NCBI RefSeq assembly: GCF_035917235.1
Contig: NZ_CP108423.1
Location: 1,798,001 to 1,862,000 of the forward strand
From: Streptomyces sp. NBC_01294
Lineage (GTDB): Bacteria > Actinomycetota > Actinomycetes > Streptomycetales > Streptomycetaceae
Direction: 5' to 3'
DNA: 64,000 nucleotides
Both the position numbers and the translations under genes were made by a program. The notes under the pieces are model-generated. The model saw only the letters and a program-made list of their open reading frames with translations, had not been told where the DNA came from and did no database searches. This document shows, piece after piece, positions 24,559 through 35,465 of this stretch. The stretch's first letter is position 1, and every line of letters begins with the position of its first letter.

Positions 24559-25382
24559 ACGGTTGCCGCCTCCTTCTCCAGTTGCTGGGCGCGGGCCACC
24601 TCGTCGTGGAGGAGGTTCCAGATCTCGTGCCGGTAGCGGGCGAACTCCGGGCTGGACCGCAGGGCCTCCCCCAGGAGTCCGTCGCGGTCGCCGAAGGAGA
24701 CCGGGACGACCTCCTTGACCCGGCCCGGACGGGAGGTCATGACGGCCACGCGCTGGCCGAGGTAGACCGCCTCTTCGATGCCGTGCGTGATGAAGACGAC
24801 GGTCTTGCCGGTGCGCTGCCAGATGCGCCGCAGCTCGTCCTGGAGGGACTCGCGGGTCTGCGCGTCGAGCGCCGCGAACGGCTCGTCCATCAGCAGCACG
24901 TCCGGGTCGTAGGCCAGCGAGCGGGCGATCGCGACGCGCTGGCGCATCCCGCCGGAGAGTTCGTGGGGGTGCCGGTCCTCGAAGCCGGTGAGGCCGACGA
25001 GGTCCAGGAACTCTCGGGCCCTGTCCGCTCGTTCACGGCGTGGGACGCCGGTCGCCTCCAGCCCGAATTCGACGTTGCCGAGCGCCGTCCGCCACGGCAG
25101 CAGGGCGTACTGCTGGAAGACGATGCCCCGGTCCAGGCCCGGTCCGGTGACCGGCTTCCCGTCGAGCAGGATCCGGCCGGACGTCGGCCGGGACAGTCCG
25201 CCGAGCAGGTCCAGGAGCGTGGACTTGCCGCAGCCGCTGGGGCCCACGACCACCACGAACTCCCCCGCCCCGATCTCCAGGTCGATGCTGTCGAGTGCGG
25301 TGAACTCCCCCTTGCCCTTCTTGTTCTTCTTGTCCTTGGTCGGGAAGGTCTTGGTCACTCCCTCGAAGACGATCTTCGCCAT
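24555..25382 (-). CDS. ssuB: Sulfonate-type ABC transporter ATP-binding protein
   Basis: 275 residues. Walker A GPSGCGKST (47-55), Q-loop GIVFQQYALLPW, signature LSGGMRQRVAIARSL, Walker B DVLLMDEPFAALD, and H-loop FITHGIEEAVYLGQR are all intact, matching SsuB/TauB/NrtD ATPases. A lysine-rich insertion (KDKKNKKGKGE, 16-26) sits between the first two strands and is unusual. It lies between substrate-binding protein and permease genes. Confidence 0.92.
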   Translation of the reverse strand: MAKIVFEGVTKTFPTKDKKNKKGKGEFTALDSIDLEIGAGEFVVVVGPSGCGKSTLLDLLGGLSRPTSGRILLDGKPVTGPGLDRGIVFQQYALLPWRTALGNVEFGLEATGVPRRERADRAREFLDLVGLTGFEDRHPHELSGGMRQRVAIARSLAYDPDVLLMDEPFAALDAQTRESLQDELRRIWQRTGKTVVFITHGIEEAVYLGQRVAVMTSRPGRVKEVVPVSFGDRDGLLGEALRSSPEFARYRHEIWNLLHDEVARAQQLEKEAATV

Positions 25383-25387
25383 GCCGG

Positions 25388-26422
25388 TCAGCCCTTCCCG
25401 TGGTCGTTGAACTCGTTGGTGTAGAGGTCCGACGGCTTGAACTGCCCGGGCTTGATCTCTCCTCGCTCACCGAGCCAGTCGAGCCACAGCTGGAACTCCT
25501 GGTCCGGTATCCGGCCGCCGGTCTCGGCGACGCCGTAGGAGCGCCAGTACTGGAGGGCGGTCGTGTCCTCGTTGCGGCCGCGCTTCTTGACGATCTCGGT
25601 CATCCGGGCGACGGCCTCCTCGCGCGGGGTGGTGCGGGCCCATTCGATGGCCTTGGCCACGCCGGTCACGAAGGTCCGTACGGTGTCCGGGTTCTGCTTG
25701 ATGAAGCGCTCGGTCATGATGTAGGTGCCGGCGCTGAACGGGCCGAGCAGTTCGACATCGGTGAACAGCGGGCGGATGCCGCCGGTCGCGAGGGCCTTGT
25801 CGCGCAGGATCCCGGTGAGCACACCCACCTCGATCTGCCTGGCCCGCAGCGCCTGCTCGGTGTTGACGGGCGGTACCACCAGGGCCTCGACCTTGGTCGC
25901 GTCCGCCTTGGAGAGGCCGTTGCGGCTGAGGTAGATGTCGAGCAGTGCCTGGTAGTGGGCGCCCAGGGTGTTCATGCCGACCTTCTTGCCGATCAGGTCC
26001 CGGGCGGAGCGGATCGGGCTGTCCTCCAGGACGTAGTAGCCGCCGTAGGAGTGCTGGTCGGAGCCGTAGGAGGAGATGACGGCCTTGATCGGGGCCTTGC
26101 CGGCGGCGAGCTTGATGACCGCACCGTTGAAGGCGCTGCCGAAGTGGGTCTGGCCGGTCGCCGCGGACTGGATGTCCTGGGGGCCGCTGATGGTGTTGCC
26201 GACCCATTCGAGCTTGACGTCCTCGAAGTAGCCGAGGTCGAGGGCGAGTTCGGGGAGCGTGACCGACCCGACCGCCCCCTGGTACTTCAGGGTCTTGACC
26301 TGCGCGCCGGATCCGCCGCCGTTGGCGGTGGCCGTGCCGCAGCTCACCGCGGCCGCCGAGATGCCGAGCAGGGCGAGGAACTGGCGCCTGGAGGTGGTGG
26401 TCGAGGTGAAGGCAGCGGGCAT
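25388..26422 (-). CDS. ssuA: Sulfonate-type ABC substrate-binding lipoprotein
   Basis: 344 residues. The N-terminus has a twin-arginine motif (SRRQFLAL, residues 11-18) and a lipobox AAVSC with lipidated Cys28, so export as a Tat lipoprotein is likely. The body is a periplasmic-binding type 2 fold of the SsuA/TauA/NMT1 group: GAVGSVTLPELALDLGYFEDVKLEWVG, then VGMNTLGAHYQALLDIYLSRNGL and VNTEQALRARQIEVGVL. It captures the sulfur or nitrogen compound imported by the SsuBC-like proteins encoded next. Confidence 0.92.
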   Translation of the reverse strand: MPAAFTSTTTSRRQFLALLGISAAAVSCGTATANGGGSGAQVKTLKYQGAVGSVTLPELALDLGYFEDVKLEWVGNTISGPQDIQSAATGQTHFGSAFNGAVIKLAAGKAPIKAVISSYGSDQHSYGGYYVLEDSPIRSARDLIGKKVGMNTLGAHYQALLDIYLSRNGLSKADATKVEALVVPPVNTEQALRARQIEVGVLTGILRDKALATGGIRPLFTDVELLGPFSAGTYIMTERFIKQNPDTVRTFVTGVAKAIEWARTTPREEAVARMTEIVKKRGRNEDTTALQYWRSYGVAETGGRIPDQEFQLWLDWLGERGEIKPGQFKPSDLYTNEFNDHGKG

Positions 26423-26470
26423 GACGGGTCCTTGTCGGTGCGGGGTGCGGGGTGCGGGGTGGCGGCTGGG

Positions 26471-27028
26471 TTACGGGGTGGCGGTGAGTGCGGCGGCGGG
26501 CGCGGAGCCGAGGGCCCCGGCGAATTCGTCGACGGCCTGGAAGAGGTCCAGCTCCACCTCGGGCCGCAGCCGGTCGGGGCCCGATCCGCGTTCGACGGTG
26601 GAGTCCAGGACGAACCGGCCGGCGGTGACGTGCCGGGCGCCGAGGGCGGTGAGCACCGGGCGCAGGGCGTAGTCGATGGTCAGGACGTGGGCGAGGCTGC
26701 CGCCGGTGACCAGTGGCAGCACCGTCTTGCCGGCGAGGCCGTCCTGCGGGAGCAGGTCGAGGAAGGCCTTGAGCAGGCCGGTGTACGAGGCCTTGTAGAC
26801 CGGGGTCGCGATGACCACGCCGTCGGCCTCGGCGACGGCTTCGAGCGCCCGGCGGATCTCGGGCTCGCCGCGGCGGGCGGCGAGCAGGTCGGCGGCGGGG
26901 AGCTCGCGCACGGCGAGCAGCGCGGTGTCGAAGCCGGAGTGGGACAGGCGGCGCAGCACGTGGTCGGCGACGACGGCGGTACGGGAGTGGGCGGAGGGGC
27001 TGCCGGTGATGGCGAGCAAGCGGGGCAC
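26471..27028 (-). CDS. ssuE: NADPH-dependent FMN reductase (SsuE/MsuE family)
   Basis: 185 residues, GTG start at 27028 with AAGGAG upstream. Flavodoxin-like fold with GSPSAHSRTAVVADHVL (phosphate loop of FMN) and VIATPVYKASYTGLLKAFLDLLPQDGLAGKTVLPLVTGGS, the strongly conserved SsuE signature. It supplies FMNH2 for the LLM monooxygenase in the same operon. A 169-base gap of very GC-rich repetitive sequence separates it from the dioxygenase gene upstream. Confidence 0.92.
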   Translation of the reverse strand: MPRLLAITGSPSAHSRTAVVADHVLRRLSHSGFDTALLAVRELPAADLLAARRGEPEIRRALEAVAEADGVVIATPVYKASYTGLLKAFLDLLPQDGLAGKTVLPLVTGGSLAHVLTIDYALRPVLTALGARHVTAGRFVLDSTVERGSGPDRLRPEVELDLFQAVDEFAGALGSAPAAALTATP

Positions 27029-27197
27029 GGGGGCTCCTTGGGTGTCGTACGGGAGCGGGGCGATCGGGCGGGGAGGGGGCGAGGGCGAGCGGGCGCGGGC
27101 GGGCGGGCGCGAGCCGGCCCGGCAGGTCGGGCCCGGCGGCCGGGCGCGGCGGGTCGGGCCGCCGCAGCCCGGGCCGAGGCGGTCGGGCCGCGGTGGC

Positions 27198-28133
27198 TCA
27201 GGCCCCGGTGGAGGCGCCGGAGGCGATGCCGAAGGACGGGTCCGGGACGGTCTCCGGGCTGAGCAGGCGGGAGGGCTCGCCGTCGGGGCCGACCGGGACG
27301 TCGCCGTCGACGGTGACGCGCCGCAGGGTGCGCTCGTGGTCGTCGGAGTCGTCGACGCCGTAGTGCTGGGTGGCGCGGTTGTCCCAGATCGCGACGTCGC
27401 CGGCCCGCCACTGCCGGCGGACGGTGTTCTCGGGGCTCTCGATGTGCGACTGGAAGAGGTCCTGGAGGACGCGGGAGTCGCGGCCGGTGAGGCCGTTGAT
27501 GCGCTCGACGAAGTTGCCGAGCAGCAGGGTGCGCTCGCCGGTCTCGGGGTGGACGCGGACCACCGGGTGCTCGGTGCGGAACGTGGTGGAGGTGAAGACG
27601 TCGCGGTACTGGGCCAGGGCCTCGGGCAGGGCGTCCGGCTTGAGGGCCGCGTAGTCGTACTCGTTGGTGTGGACGGCGCGCAGGCTGTCGGCGAGGACCC
27701 GCAGCGGCTCCGGGAGGTGACTGTAGGCCGTGGCGGTGTTGGCCCACAGGGTGTTCCCGCCGTACGGCGGGATGGTCACCGCGCGCAGGATGGAGAAGGC
27801 CGGGTAGGCGGGGACGAAGGTGACGTCGGTGTGCCACTGGTTGGCGCGGGCGCCGTGGTGGGAGTCGATGCCGAGGGCGTAGCGGCCGTCGGCGGAGGGG
27901 ACGGTGGGGTGGGCGACCGGGGCGCCGAGCAGCCCGGCGAAGGCCTCGTGGCCGTCCTCGTCGAGGTGGTCCTGGCCGCGGAAGAAGACGACCTTGTGGG
28001 CGAGGAGCGCGGCCCGGATCTCGGCGACGGTCGCGTCGGACAGGTCGCCGCCGAGCCGTACGCCGTCGATCTCGGCGCCGATGCGGCCGCCGATCTTGGT
28101 GACGGTGATGTCGGTCTGGGTGACAGTGGCCAT
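27198..28133 (-). CDS. TauD/TfdA-family Fe(II)/2-oxoglutarate dioxygenase
   Basis: 311 residues. Iron ligands: WHTDVTF (HxD, about residues 98-100) and TQHYGVDD (distal His, about 268); 2-oxoglutarate Arg in [10 protein letters not shown]. These enzymes release sulfite from taurine or alkylsulfonates/sulfates by oxidation; the neighbouring SsuE, transporter and LLM monooxygenase make an organosulfur substrate the best guess. It is the first gene of the leftward operon, preceded by a near-perfect operator palindrome and a long leader. Confidence 0.9.
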   Translation of the reverse strand: MATVTQTDITVTKIGGRIGAEIDGVRLGGDLSDATVAEIRAALLAHKVVFFRGQDHLDEDGHEAFAGLLGAPVAHPTVPSADGRYALGIDSHHGARANQWHTDVTFVPAYPAFSILRAVTIPPYGGNTLWANTATAYSHLPEPLRVLADSLRAVHTNEYDYAALKPDALPEALAQYRDVFTSTTFRTEHPVVRVHPETGERTLLLGNFVERINGLTGRDSRVLQDLFQSHIESPENTVRRQWRAGDVAIWDNRATQHYGVDDSDDHERTLRRVTVDGDVPVGPDGEPSRLLSPETVPDPSFGIASGASTGA

Positions 28134-28163
28134 GAGAACTCCCTGTTCAGGGCCGCGGGCATG

Positions 28164-28184
28164 TTATTTCCGCAGCGGAAGTAA
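28164..28184. promoter_or_regulatory. Candidate operator upstream of the organosulfur operon
   Basis: Arms TTATTTCCGC and GCGGAAGTAA flank a single A, with one mismatched pair (core TTCCGC-A-GCGGAA is perfect). It lies about 31 bases before the start codon of the dioxygenase gene. Which protein binds it is unknown; the divergent ROK-family gene is one candidate. Confidence 0.45.
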
Positions 28185-28262
28185 TAGAGGTACGAGGACG
28201 GCGCGGGCGCGGCGGGTGCCACGGAGCGGCCGTTGGAGCGTGAGGTGGCGCTGCACGACGCG

Positions 28263-28350
28263 CATCGGGTGCGGGTCCGGGTTCAGGTACGAATGCGGGT
28301 GCGAGTGCGGGTGCGGGTGCGGATCCGGCTACGGAATGCAGGTACGGGTA
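28263..28350. repeat. Degenerate hexamer repeat
   Basis: A run of loosely repeated GGTGCG/GGTACG hexamers in the leader region of the organosulfur operon. There is no coding frame with typical codon bias here. Confidence 0.5.
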
Positions 28351-28486
28351 CGCGAGGGCGGCGACGGGCACGTTCCCGGTCCGGGAGGGTCCGCGGGGCG
28401 GTGCGCAGGCCCTGGGCGCCCGCGGACTCACCGGGCGGCGGGGCCGCCGGGGGTCACGGGGCGGACGGGCCGCGGGGCGGCCGGGG

Positions 28487-28591
28487 TCAGACCCGGCGCA
28501 GGGCCGGACAGCGGCCCGGACACCCGCCCGGCGCGGTACAGAGGCCGGTGGTGGTGTGGAGCCGCGGGACGAGGAGTTCGTTCGCGGTCAT
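28487..28591 (-). CDS. Candidate Cys-rich leader peptide of the organosulfur operon
   Basis: A 34-residue ORF, ATG 28591 to TGA 28487, reading MTANELLVPRLHTTTG and then three Cys (positions 18, 24, 28) within LCTAPGGCPGRCPAL. All three Cys codons are TGT, the rare choice in this genome. It sits in the 840-base gap between the divergent ROK gene and the TauD-type gene, about 350 bases upstream of the latter and on its strand. A short Cys-rich ORF ahead of a sulfur-acquisition operon resembles known cysteine-responsive attenuator leaders of Actinobacteria. No strong ribosome site is seen, so this is a tentative call. Confidence 0.35.
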   Translation of the reverse strand: MTANELLVPRLHTTTGLCTAPGGCPGRCPALRRV

Positions 28592-28973
28592 GGCTCGGAG
28601 CCTGTCAGCGCTCCCGCCCTCGGTCAACCCCCGCCCGGGACCGCCCGAAGCCTGGTGGCCGAAACCCTCGACCGACCCCGCGCACCCGCCACGACCTGCC
28701 CTTTTCCCATCCGGCGCACGCCATACGGAGCCTCCCCGACGGCCGAAAAGCGCTGCCTGATTTCACGGTCCCGCAATGCGGCCGCCACGCCCCGGCAGCG
28801 CCCGGGGCCCGTGGGGAGGACGGCCCGGGGCCCGCGGGCAGGGCCGGGCGGGGCCGGACCGGCGGCTCGGGCATGATCGGGCCGAAGGACCCGCTCCACC
28901 CCACCCCTCCCCGACCCGCTCCACTCCACTCCGCCCCGCCCCGCCCCGCCCCGCCCCGCCCCGAGGAGACCGT
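28592..28973. other. Intergenic region between ROK gene and organosulfur operon leader
   Basis: No convincing gene. The region must hold the divergent promoters. The end next to the ROK gene is a run of CCGCC/CCCCG units (about 28929-28962) immediately before its ribosome site; the rest shows no clear consensus promoter by eye. Confidence 0.5.
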
Positions 28974-30146
28974 GTGACCCGTATGGCCGGTGACAGTCGG
29001 GCGGCCGCCAACGCCGCCACCGTGCTGCGGACGGTGCTGGAGCACGGGCCGGTCGCCCGCAGCGGCATCGCCGGCCTCTGCGGCCTGAGCCCCGCCGCCG
29101 TCTCCCGGCAGACCACCGGACTGCTCCGCAGCGGGCTGCTGCGCGAGCTGCCCGGCCCCTCGGACGGGGTGGGACGGCCGCGGATCCCCCTCGACGTGCA
29201 CACGGGGGCCGTCGGGGGCCCGGTCGCCGGCGGGCTGCACATCGGCGTGCCCGCCTCCACCTTCAGCCTCGTCGACCTGCGGGGCCGGCTGCTGGCCCGG
29301 CGGGCCTTCTCCCACGAGGGCCGGGACCCGGTCGGCCTGTCCGCCGAGATCGTCGCCGAGCTGGGGCGCTTCCTCGCCGCGGCCGGCCCGGAGCGGCCGC
29401 TGCTGGGCGTCGGCGCGGCCCTGGGCGGCTGGGTCCGCCCCGACGAGGGCGTCGTCGTGCACCACCCCCTCCTGCGGTGGCGGCAGAAGCCGCTCGGCGC
29501 GGAGCTCTCGGCCGCACTCGGGGTACCGGTGCGCATCGACAACCACGCCCGGGCCGTCGCGCGGGCCGAGATCCTCTTCGGGAGGCCGGAGGCCCGCCGC
29601 AGCCTGGTGCACCTGTTCATCGGCAATGTGGTCGACGCCGCCTTCGGCATCGAGGGGACCGTGCACCAGGGGCCGGGCTCGGCCGCCGGCGACGTGGCGC
29701 ACCTGCCGGTGCCCGGGTCGTCGGTGCCCTGCACGTGCGGGCGTACCGGCTGCCTCCAGGCGGCCGCCTCCGACCGGGCGCTGGGCGCCGAGGCGGTGCG
29801 CCGGGGCATCGTGCCCGACCCGTCCGTCGACCTGCTGGTGGACGCCGCCGCGACCGGCGATCCGCGGGCCGACCGGCTGCTGCGCGAGCGCGCCCGCGCC
29901 GTGGGCCGAGCGGCGGCCCTTCTGTTGGATGTCTTCAATCCGGCGGTCATGGTCGTGACGGAGCTGTCGAGCGTCCTGCACGAGGGATATCTGGAGGAGA
30001 TCCGGGGCGCCGCGACGGCCCTCTCGCACGTCTGCGACGACCCCGAACGGATCGTCTCGCCGCACGCCGGCCCCGCCGTGCTCCCGGAGGCGGCGGCAAC
30101 GGTGCTGCTCAGCCGGGTGTTCCGGGATCCCTTCGGCACGCTGTGA
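28974..30146 (+). CDS. ROK-family transcriptional regulator
   Basis: 390 residues from GTG 28974 with GAGGAG five bases upstream; ATG 28983 is an in-frame alternative. The N-terminal winged helix (SRAAANAATVLRTVLEHGPVARSGIAGLCGLSPAAVSRQTTGLLRSGLL) is followed by a ROK kinase-like domain with VRIDNHARAVARAE and the zinc-binding CTCGRTGCLQ segment. Members such as NagC/XylR sense sugars or sugar phosphates, though many are uncharacterised. The middle of the protein is a full ROK fold; whether it keeps sugar-kinase activity is doubtful. It diverges from the organosulfur operon and may control it. Confidence 0.85.
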   Translation: MTRMAGDSRAAANAATVLRTVLEHGPVARSGIAGLCGLSPAAVSRQTTGLLRSGLLRELPGPSDGVGRPRIPLDVHTGAVGGPVAGGLHIGVPASTFSLVDLRGRLLARRAFSHEGRDPVGLSAEIVAELGRFLAAAGPERPLLGVGAALGGWVRPDEGVVVHHPLLRWRQKPLGAELSAALGVPVRIDNHARAVARAEILFGRPEARRSLVHLFIGNVVDAAFGIEGTVHQGPGSAAGDVAHLPVPGSSVPCTCGRTGCLQAAASDRALGAEAVRRGIVPDPSVDLLVDAAATGDPRADRLLRERARAVGRAAALLLDVFNPAVMVVTELSSVLHEGYLEEIRGAATALSHVCDDPERIVSPHAGPAVLPEAAATVLLSRVFRDPFGTL

Positions 30147-30207
30147 GAGGGGGAGATCACACCCACCGGTATGGTGCCACCTGAGCGCACTCCCCTACAT
30201 TCGAGCC

Positions 30208-32069
30208 ATGACGGTCCTGCCTGACGACGGGCTCTCCCTGGCCGCCGAGTTCCCTGACGCGACGCATGAGCAGTGGCAGCGCCTTGTAGAGGGCGTACTG
30301 CGCAAGTCGGGCAAGGAAGCTTCCGGCGAGGCCGCTGAAGAAGCGTTGTCCACCCCACTCGAGGACGGGCTCACCACCCGCCCGCTGTACACCGCGCCGC
30401 CCGAGGGGGCGGCTCCCGACACCGGTTTCCCCGGCTTCGCCCCGTTCGTACGCGGAGGCAGGCCGGAAGGCACCACCGCGAACGGCTGGGACGTGCGCCA
30501 GCGCCTCGCGGGCACCGATCCGGTGCGCCTGAACGAGGCGGCCCTCGCCGACCTGGAGAACGGGGTCACCTCCCTCTGGCTCACCGTGGGCCGCGGCGGT
30601 CTGCCGGTCGACGGCCTCGCCCGGGCGCTGGACGGGGTCTACCTGGACCTCGCCCCGATCTCCCTGGACGCCGGCGCCGAATACGCCGAGGCCGCCCGCG
30701 CGTTGCTGCGCCTGTTCACCGGGAGCGCGGTGGCCCCCGAGGCCGCTCGGGCCTCGCTGGGCGCCGACCCGCTGGGCCACGAGGCCCGGACCGGCGAGGC
30801 GCTGGACCCGGCCGACGCGGTGGAACTGGCCCGGGAGGCTGCCGCCGGCTGGCCGGGCGTGCGCGCCCTGACCGTGGACGCGCTGCCCTACCACGAGGCC
30901 GGCGGCAGCGCCGCCGAGGAGCTGGGCCTGTCCCTGGCCACGGGTGTCGCCTACCTGCGCGCCCTCACCGAGGGGGGTCTGAGCGTCGAAGCGGCGCTCG
31001 GGCAGCTGGAGTTCCGCTACGCCGCCACCGCGGACCAGTTCCTCACCATCGCCAAGCTGCGCGCCGCGCGCCGGCTGTGGGCCCGTATCGCCGAGGCCTC
31101 GGGGGCCCCGGAGGCGGGCGCCCAGCGGCAGCACGCGGTGACCTCGCCGGTCATGATGACCCGCAGGGACCCCTGGGTGAACATGCTGCGCACCACCGTG
31201 GCCTGCATGGCCGCGGGTGTGGGCGGCGCGGACTCGGTGACCGTGCTCCCCTTCGACCACGAGCTGGGCCTGCCGGACGCCTTCGCGCGCCGGATCGCCC
31301 GCAACACCTCCACCGTCCTGCTGGAGGAGTCGCACCTGGCCCGGGTGATCGACCCGGCCGGCGGCTCGTACTACGTCGAGCGCCTCACCGACGAACTCGC
31401 CCAGGCCGCGTGGAGGTTCTTCCAGACCCTGGAGAAGGCCGGCGGCCAGGCCGCCGCCCTGCGTTCCGGGCTGGTCGCCGAGCGGCTCGCCGCCACCTGG
31501 GCCGCGCGCTCCAAGAAGCTGGCGAAGCGCCGCGAACCGATCACCGGCGTCAGCGAGTTCCCGCTGCTGTCGGAGAAGCCGGTCGTGCGCGAGCCCGCGG
31601 CCGCCGGACCCACCGGTGGACTGCCGCGCGTGCGGCGCGACGAGGCGTACGAGGTCCTGCGCTCCCGCAGCGACGCGCACCTGGCGGCGACCGGCGCCCG
31701 GCCGAGGATCTTCCTCGCCGCGCTGGGCCCGGCGGCCGCGCACACCGCGCGGGCCACCTTCGCCTCGAACCTGTTCCAGGCGGGCGGGATCGAGCCCGTG
31801 CACGACCCGGTGTCGGTGGACCCGGCGACGGCCGCCGCGGCCTACGCCGCGAGCGGCGCCGACGGCATGGCCGTGCTCTGCTCCAGCGACACGCTGTACG
31901 AGGAGCAGGCCGCGGCGGTGTCCGAGGCGCTGCGCGCGGCGGGCGCCACGACCGTCTTCCTCGCCGGCCGGCCGGGCACCGCAGAGGCTTCCGTGGACGA
32001 GTACGTCTTCGCCGGCTGTGACGCCGTCGCCGTGCTGTCCTCCGTACTCGACCGGATGGGAGTGCCGTC

Positions 32070-32073
<4 letters not shown>
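30208..32073 (+). CDS. mutA: Methylmalonyl-CoA mutase small subunit
   Basis: 621 residues. The MutA barrel is intact ([73 protein letters not shown]). The C-terminal domain has the flavodoxin-like fold ([29 protein letters not shown]) but lacks the cobalamin DxHxxG motif, as expected for the non-catalytic subunit. It forms the heterodimer with MutB and overlaps it by 4 bases. The pair interconverts succinyl-CoA and methylmalonyl-CoA, which serves propionate use and polyketide extender supply. Confidence 0.96.
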
Positions 32074-34253
<2,180 letters not shown>

Positions 34254-34263
34254 GCGGCCGCCG

Positions 34264-35247
34264 GTGCCGAAGATCGACATCGAGGCCTACGCGAAGGGGG
34301 TGCTCGACGGGAAGCGCGCGTTCATCGCGCGCGCGATCACCCTGGTCGAGTCCACCCTGCCCGCTCACCGGGTGCTGGCGCAGGGCCTGTTGACGGAGCT
34401 GCTGCCGCACTCGGGCCAGGCCCGCCGGATCGGCATCAGCGGTGTGCCCGGGGTGGGCAAGTCCACCTTCATCGACGCGTTCGGCACGATGCTGACGGGG
34501 CTGGGCCACCGGGTGGCGGTGCTCGCGGTGGACCCCTCGTCGACGCGCACGGGCGGCTCCATCCTGGGCGACAAGACCCGGATGGAGCGGCTGTCGGTGG
34601 ACCCGGCGGCGTTCGTGCGGCCGTCCCCCTCGGCGGGAACGCTGGGCGGGGTCGCCAAGGCGACCCGCGAGTCGATGATCGTGATGGAGGCGGCGGGCTA
34701 CGACGTGGTCCTCGTCGAGACGGTCGGCGTGGGCCAGTCGGAGACCACGGTGGCGGGGATGGTCGACTCCTTCCTGCTGCTCTCCCTGGCCCGTACGGGC
34801 GACCAGTTGCAGGGCATCAAGAAGGGCGTCCTGGAGCTGGCCGACGTCCTGGCGGTGAACAAGGCGGACGGCCCGCACGAGCGCGACGCGAAGGCCGCGG
34901 CCCGGGAGCTGTCGGGCGCGCTGCGGCTGATGCACCCGGTGGACGCGGCCTGGACGCCGCCGGTCCTGACGTGCAGTGCGCGGGAGTCGGCCGGACTGGA
35001 CGAGGTCTGGAACCGCCTCGAACAGCACCGGACGCTGCTGGAGGCGGGGGGCCGGCTGACGGCGAAGCGGGCGGCGCAGCAGGTGGAGTGGACCTGGTCG
35101 ATGGTCCGCGACGAGTTGCTGGAGCGGTTGCGGGCGGATCCCGCCGTGCGGGAGCTTGCGCCGGAGCTGGAGGCCGCGGTGCGGGCGGGCTCCGTCACTC
35201 CGACCTCTGCGGCGGACCGCATTCTGACGGCCTTCGGCGGCGTCTGA
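34264..35247 (+). CDS. meaB: Methylmalonyl-CoA mutase-associated GTPase MeaB
   Basis: 327 residues, GTG start. G-protein motifs: P-loop GVPGVGKST (60-68), VDPSSTRTGGSILGDKTRM, ETVGVGQSE (switch II region) and NKADG base specificity. MeaB/ArgK proteins gate cofactor loading and protect the mutase from inactivation. The gene follows mutB by 10 bases on the same strand, completing a three-gene operon. Confidence 0.95.
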   Translation: MPKIDIEAYAKGVLDGKRAFIARAITLVESTLPAHRVLAQGLLTELLPHSGQARRIGISGVPGVGKSTFIDAFGTMLTGLGHRVAVLAVDPSSTRTGGSILGDKTRMERLSVDPAAFVRPSPSAGTLGGVAKATRESMIVMEAAGYDVVLVETVGVGQSETTVAGMVDSFLLLSLARTGDQLQGIKKGVLELADVLAVNKADGPHERDAKAAARELSGALRLMHPVDAAWTPPVLTCSARESAGLDEVWNRLEQHRTLLEAGGRLTAKRAAQQVEWTWSMVRDELLERLRADPAVRELAPELEAAVRAGSVTPTSAADRILTAFGGV

Positions 35248-35271
35248 CTCCCCGCGTGTGCGGCGCCGTTG

Positions 35272-35423
35272 CGGGGGCTCTGCCCCCGAGCCCCCGCGCC
35301 TCAAACGCCGGCGGGGCTGGAACAATCCAGCCCCGCCGGCGTTTGAGGCGCGGGGTCCGGGGCGGAGCCCCGTTCTTTAAGCCCCGCCGGCGTTTGAGGC
35401 GCGGGGTCCGGGGCGGAGCCCCG
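35272..35423. repeat. Inverted and direct repeat cluster, bidirectional terminator
   Basis: Two exact 44-base direct copies (35329-35372 and 35380-35423, each beginning AGCCCCGCCGGCGTTTGAGG), separated by 7 bases, plus an inverted, slightly diverged copy at about 35272-35318. The inverted copy and the first direct copy form a long hairpin with a short AT-rich loop (GGAACAATCC). This lies between convergent meaB and the asparaginase gene; the same kind of GC-rich dispersed element ends many Streptomyces genes. Confidence 0.9.
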
Positions 35424-35465
35424 GGAAGCGGCGTCGCAGGCGGGCACCGGCAGACGGGCCTCGGG

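Noticed and set aside
28147-28431. A 94-codon ORF in the leader of the organosulfur operon.
   Set aside because: Ala/Pro-rich translation reading through hexamer repeats, no ribosome site.
35272-35423. Repeat cluster as an insertion sequence remnant.
   Set aside because: No transposase fragment or target duplication; fits dispersed terminator-type repeats.
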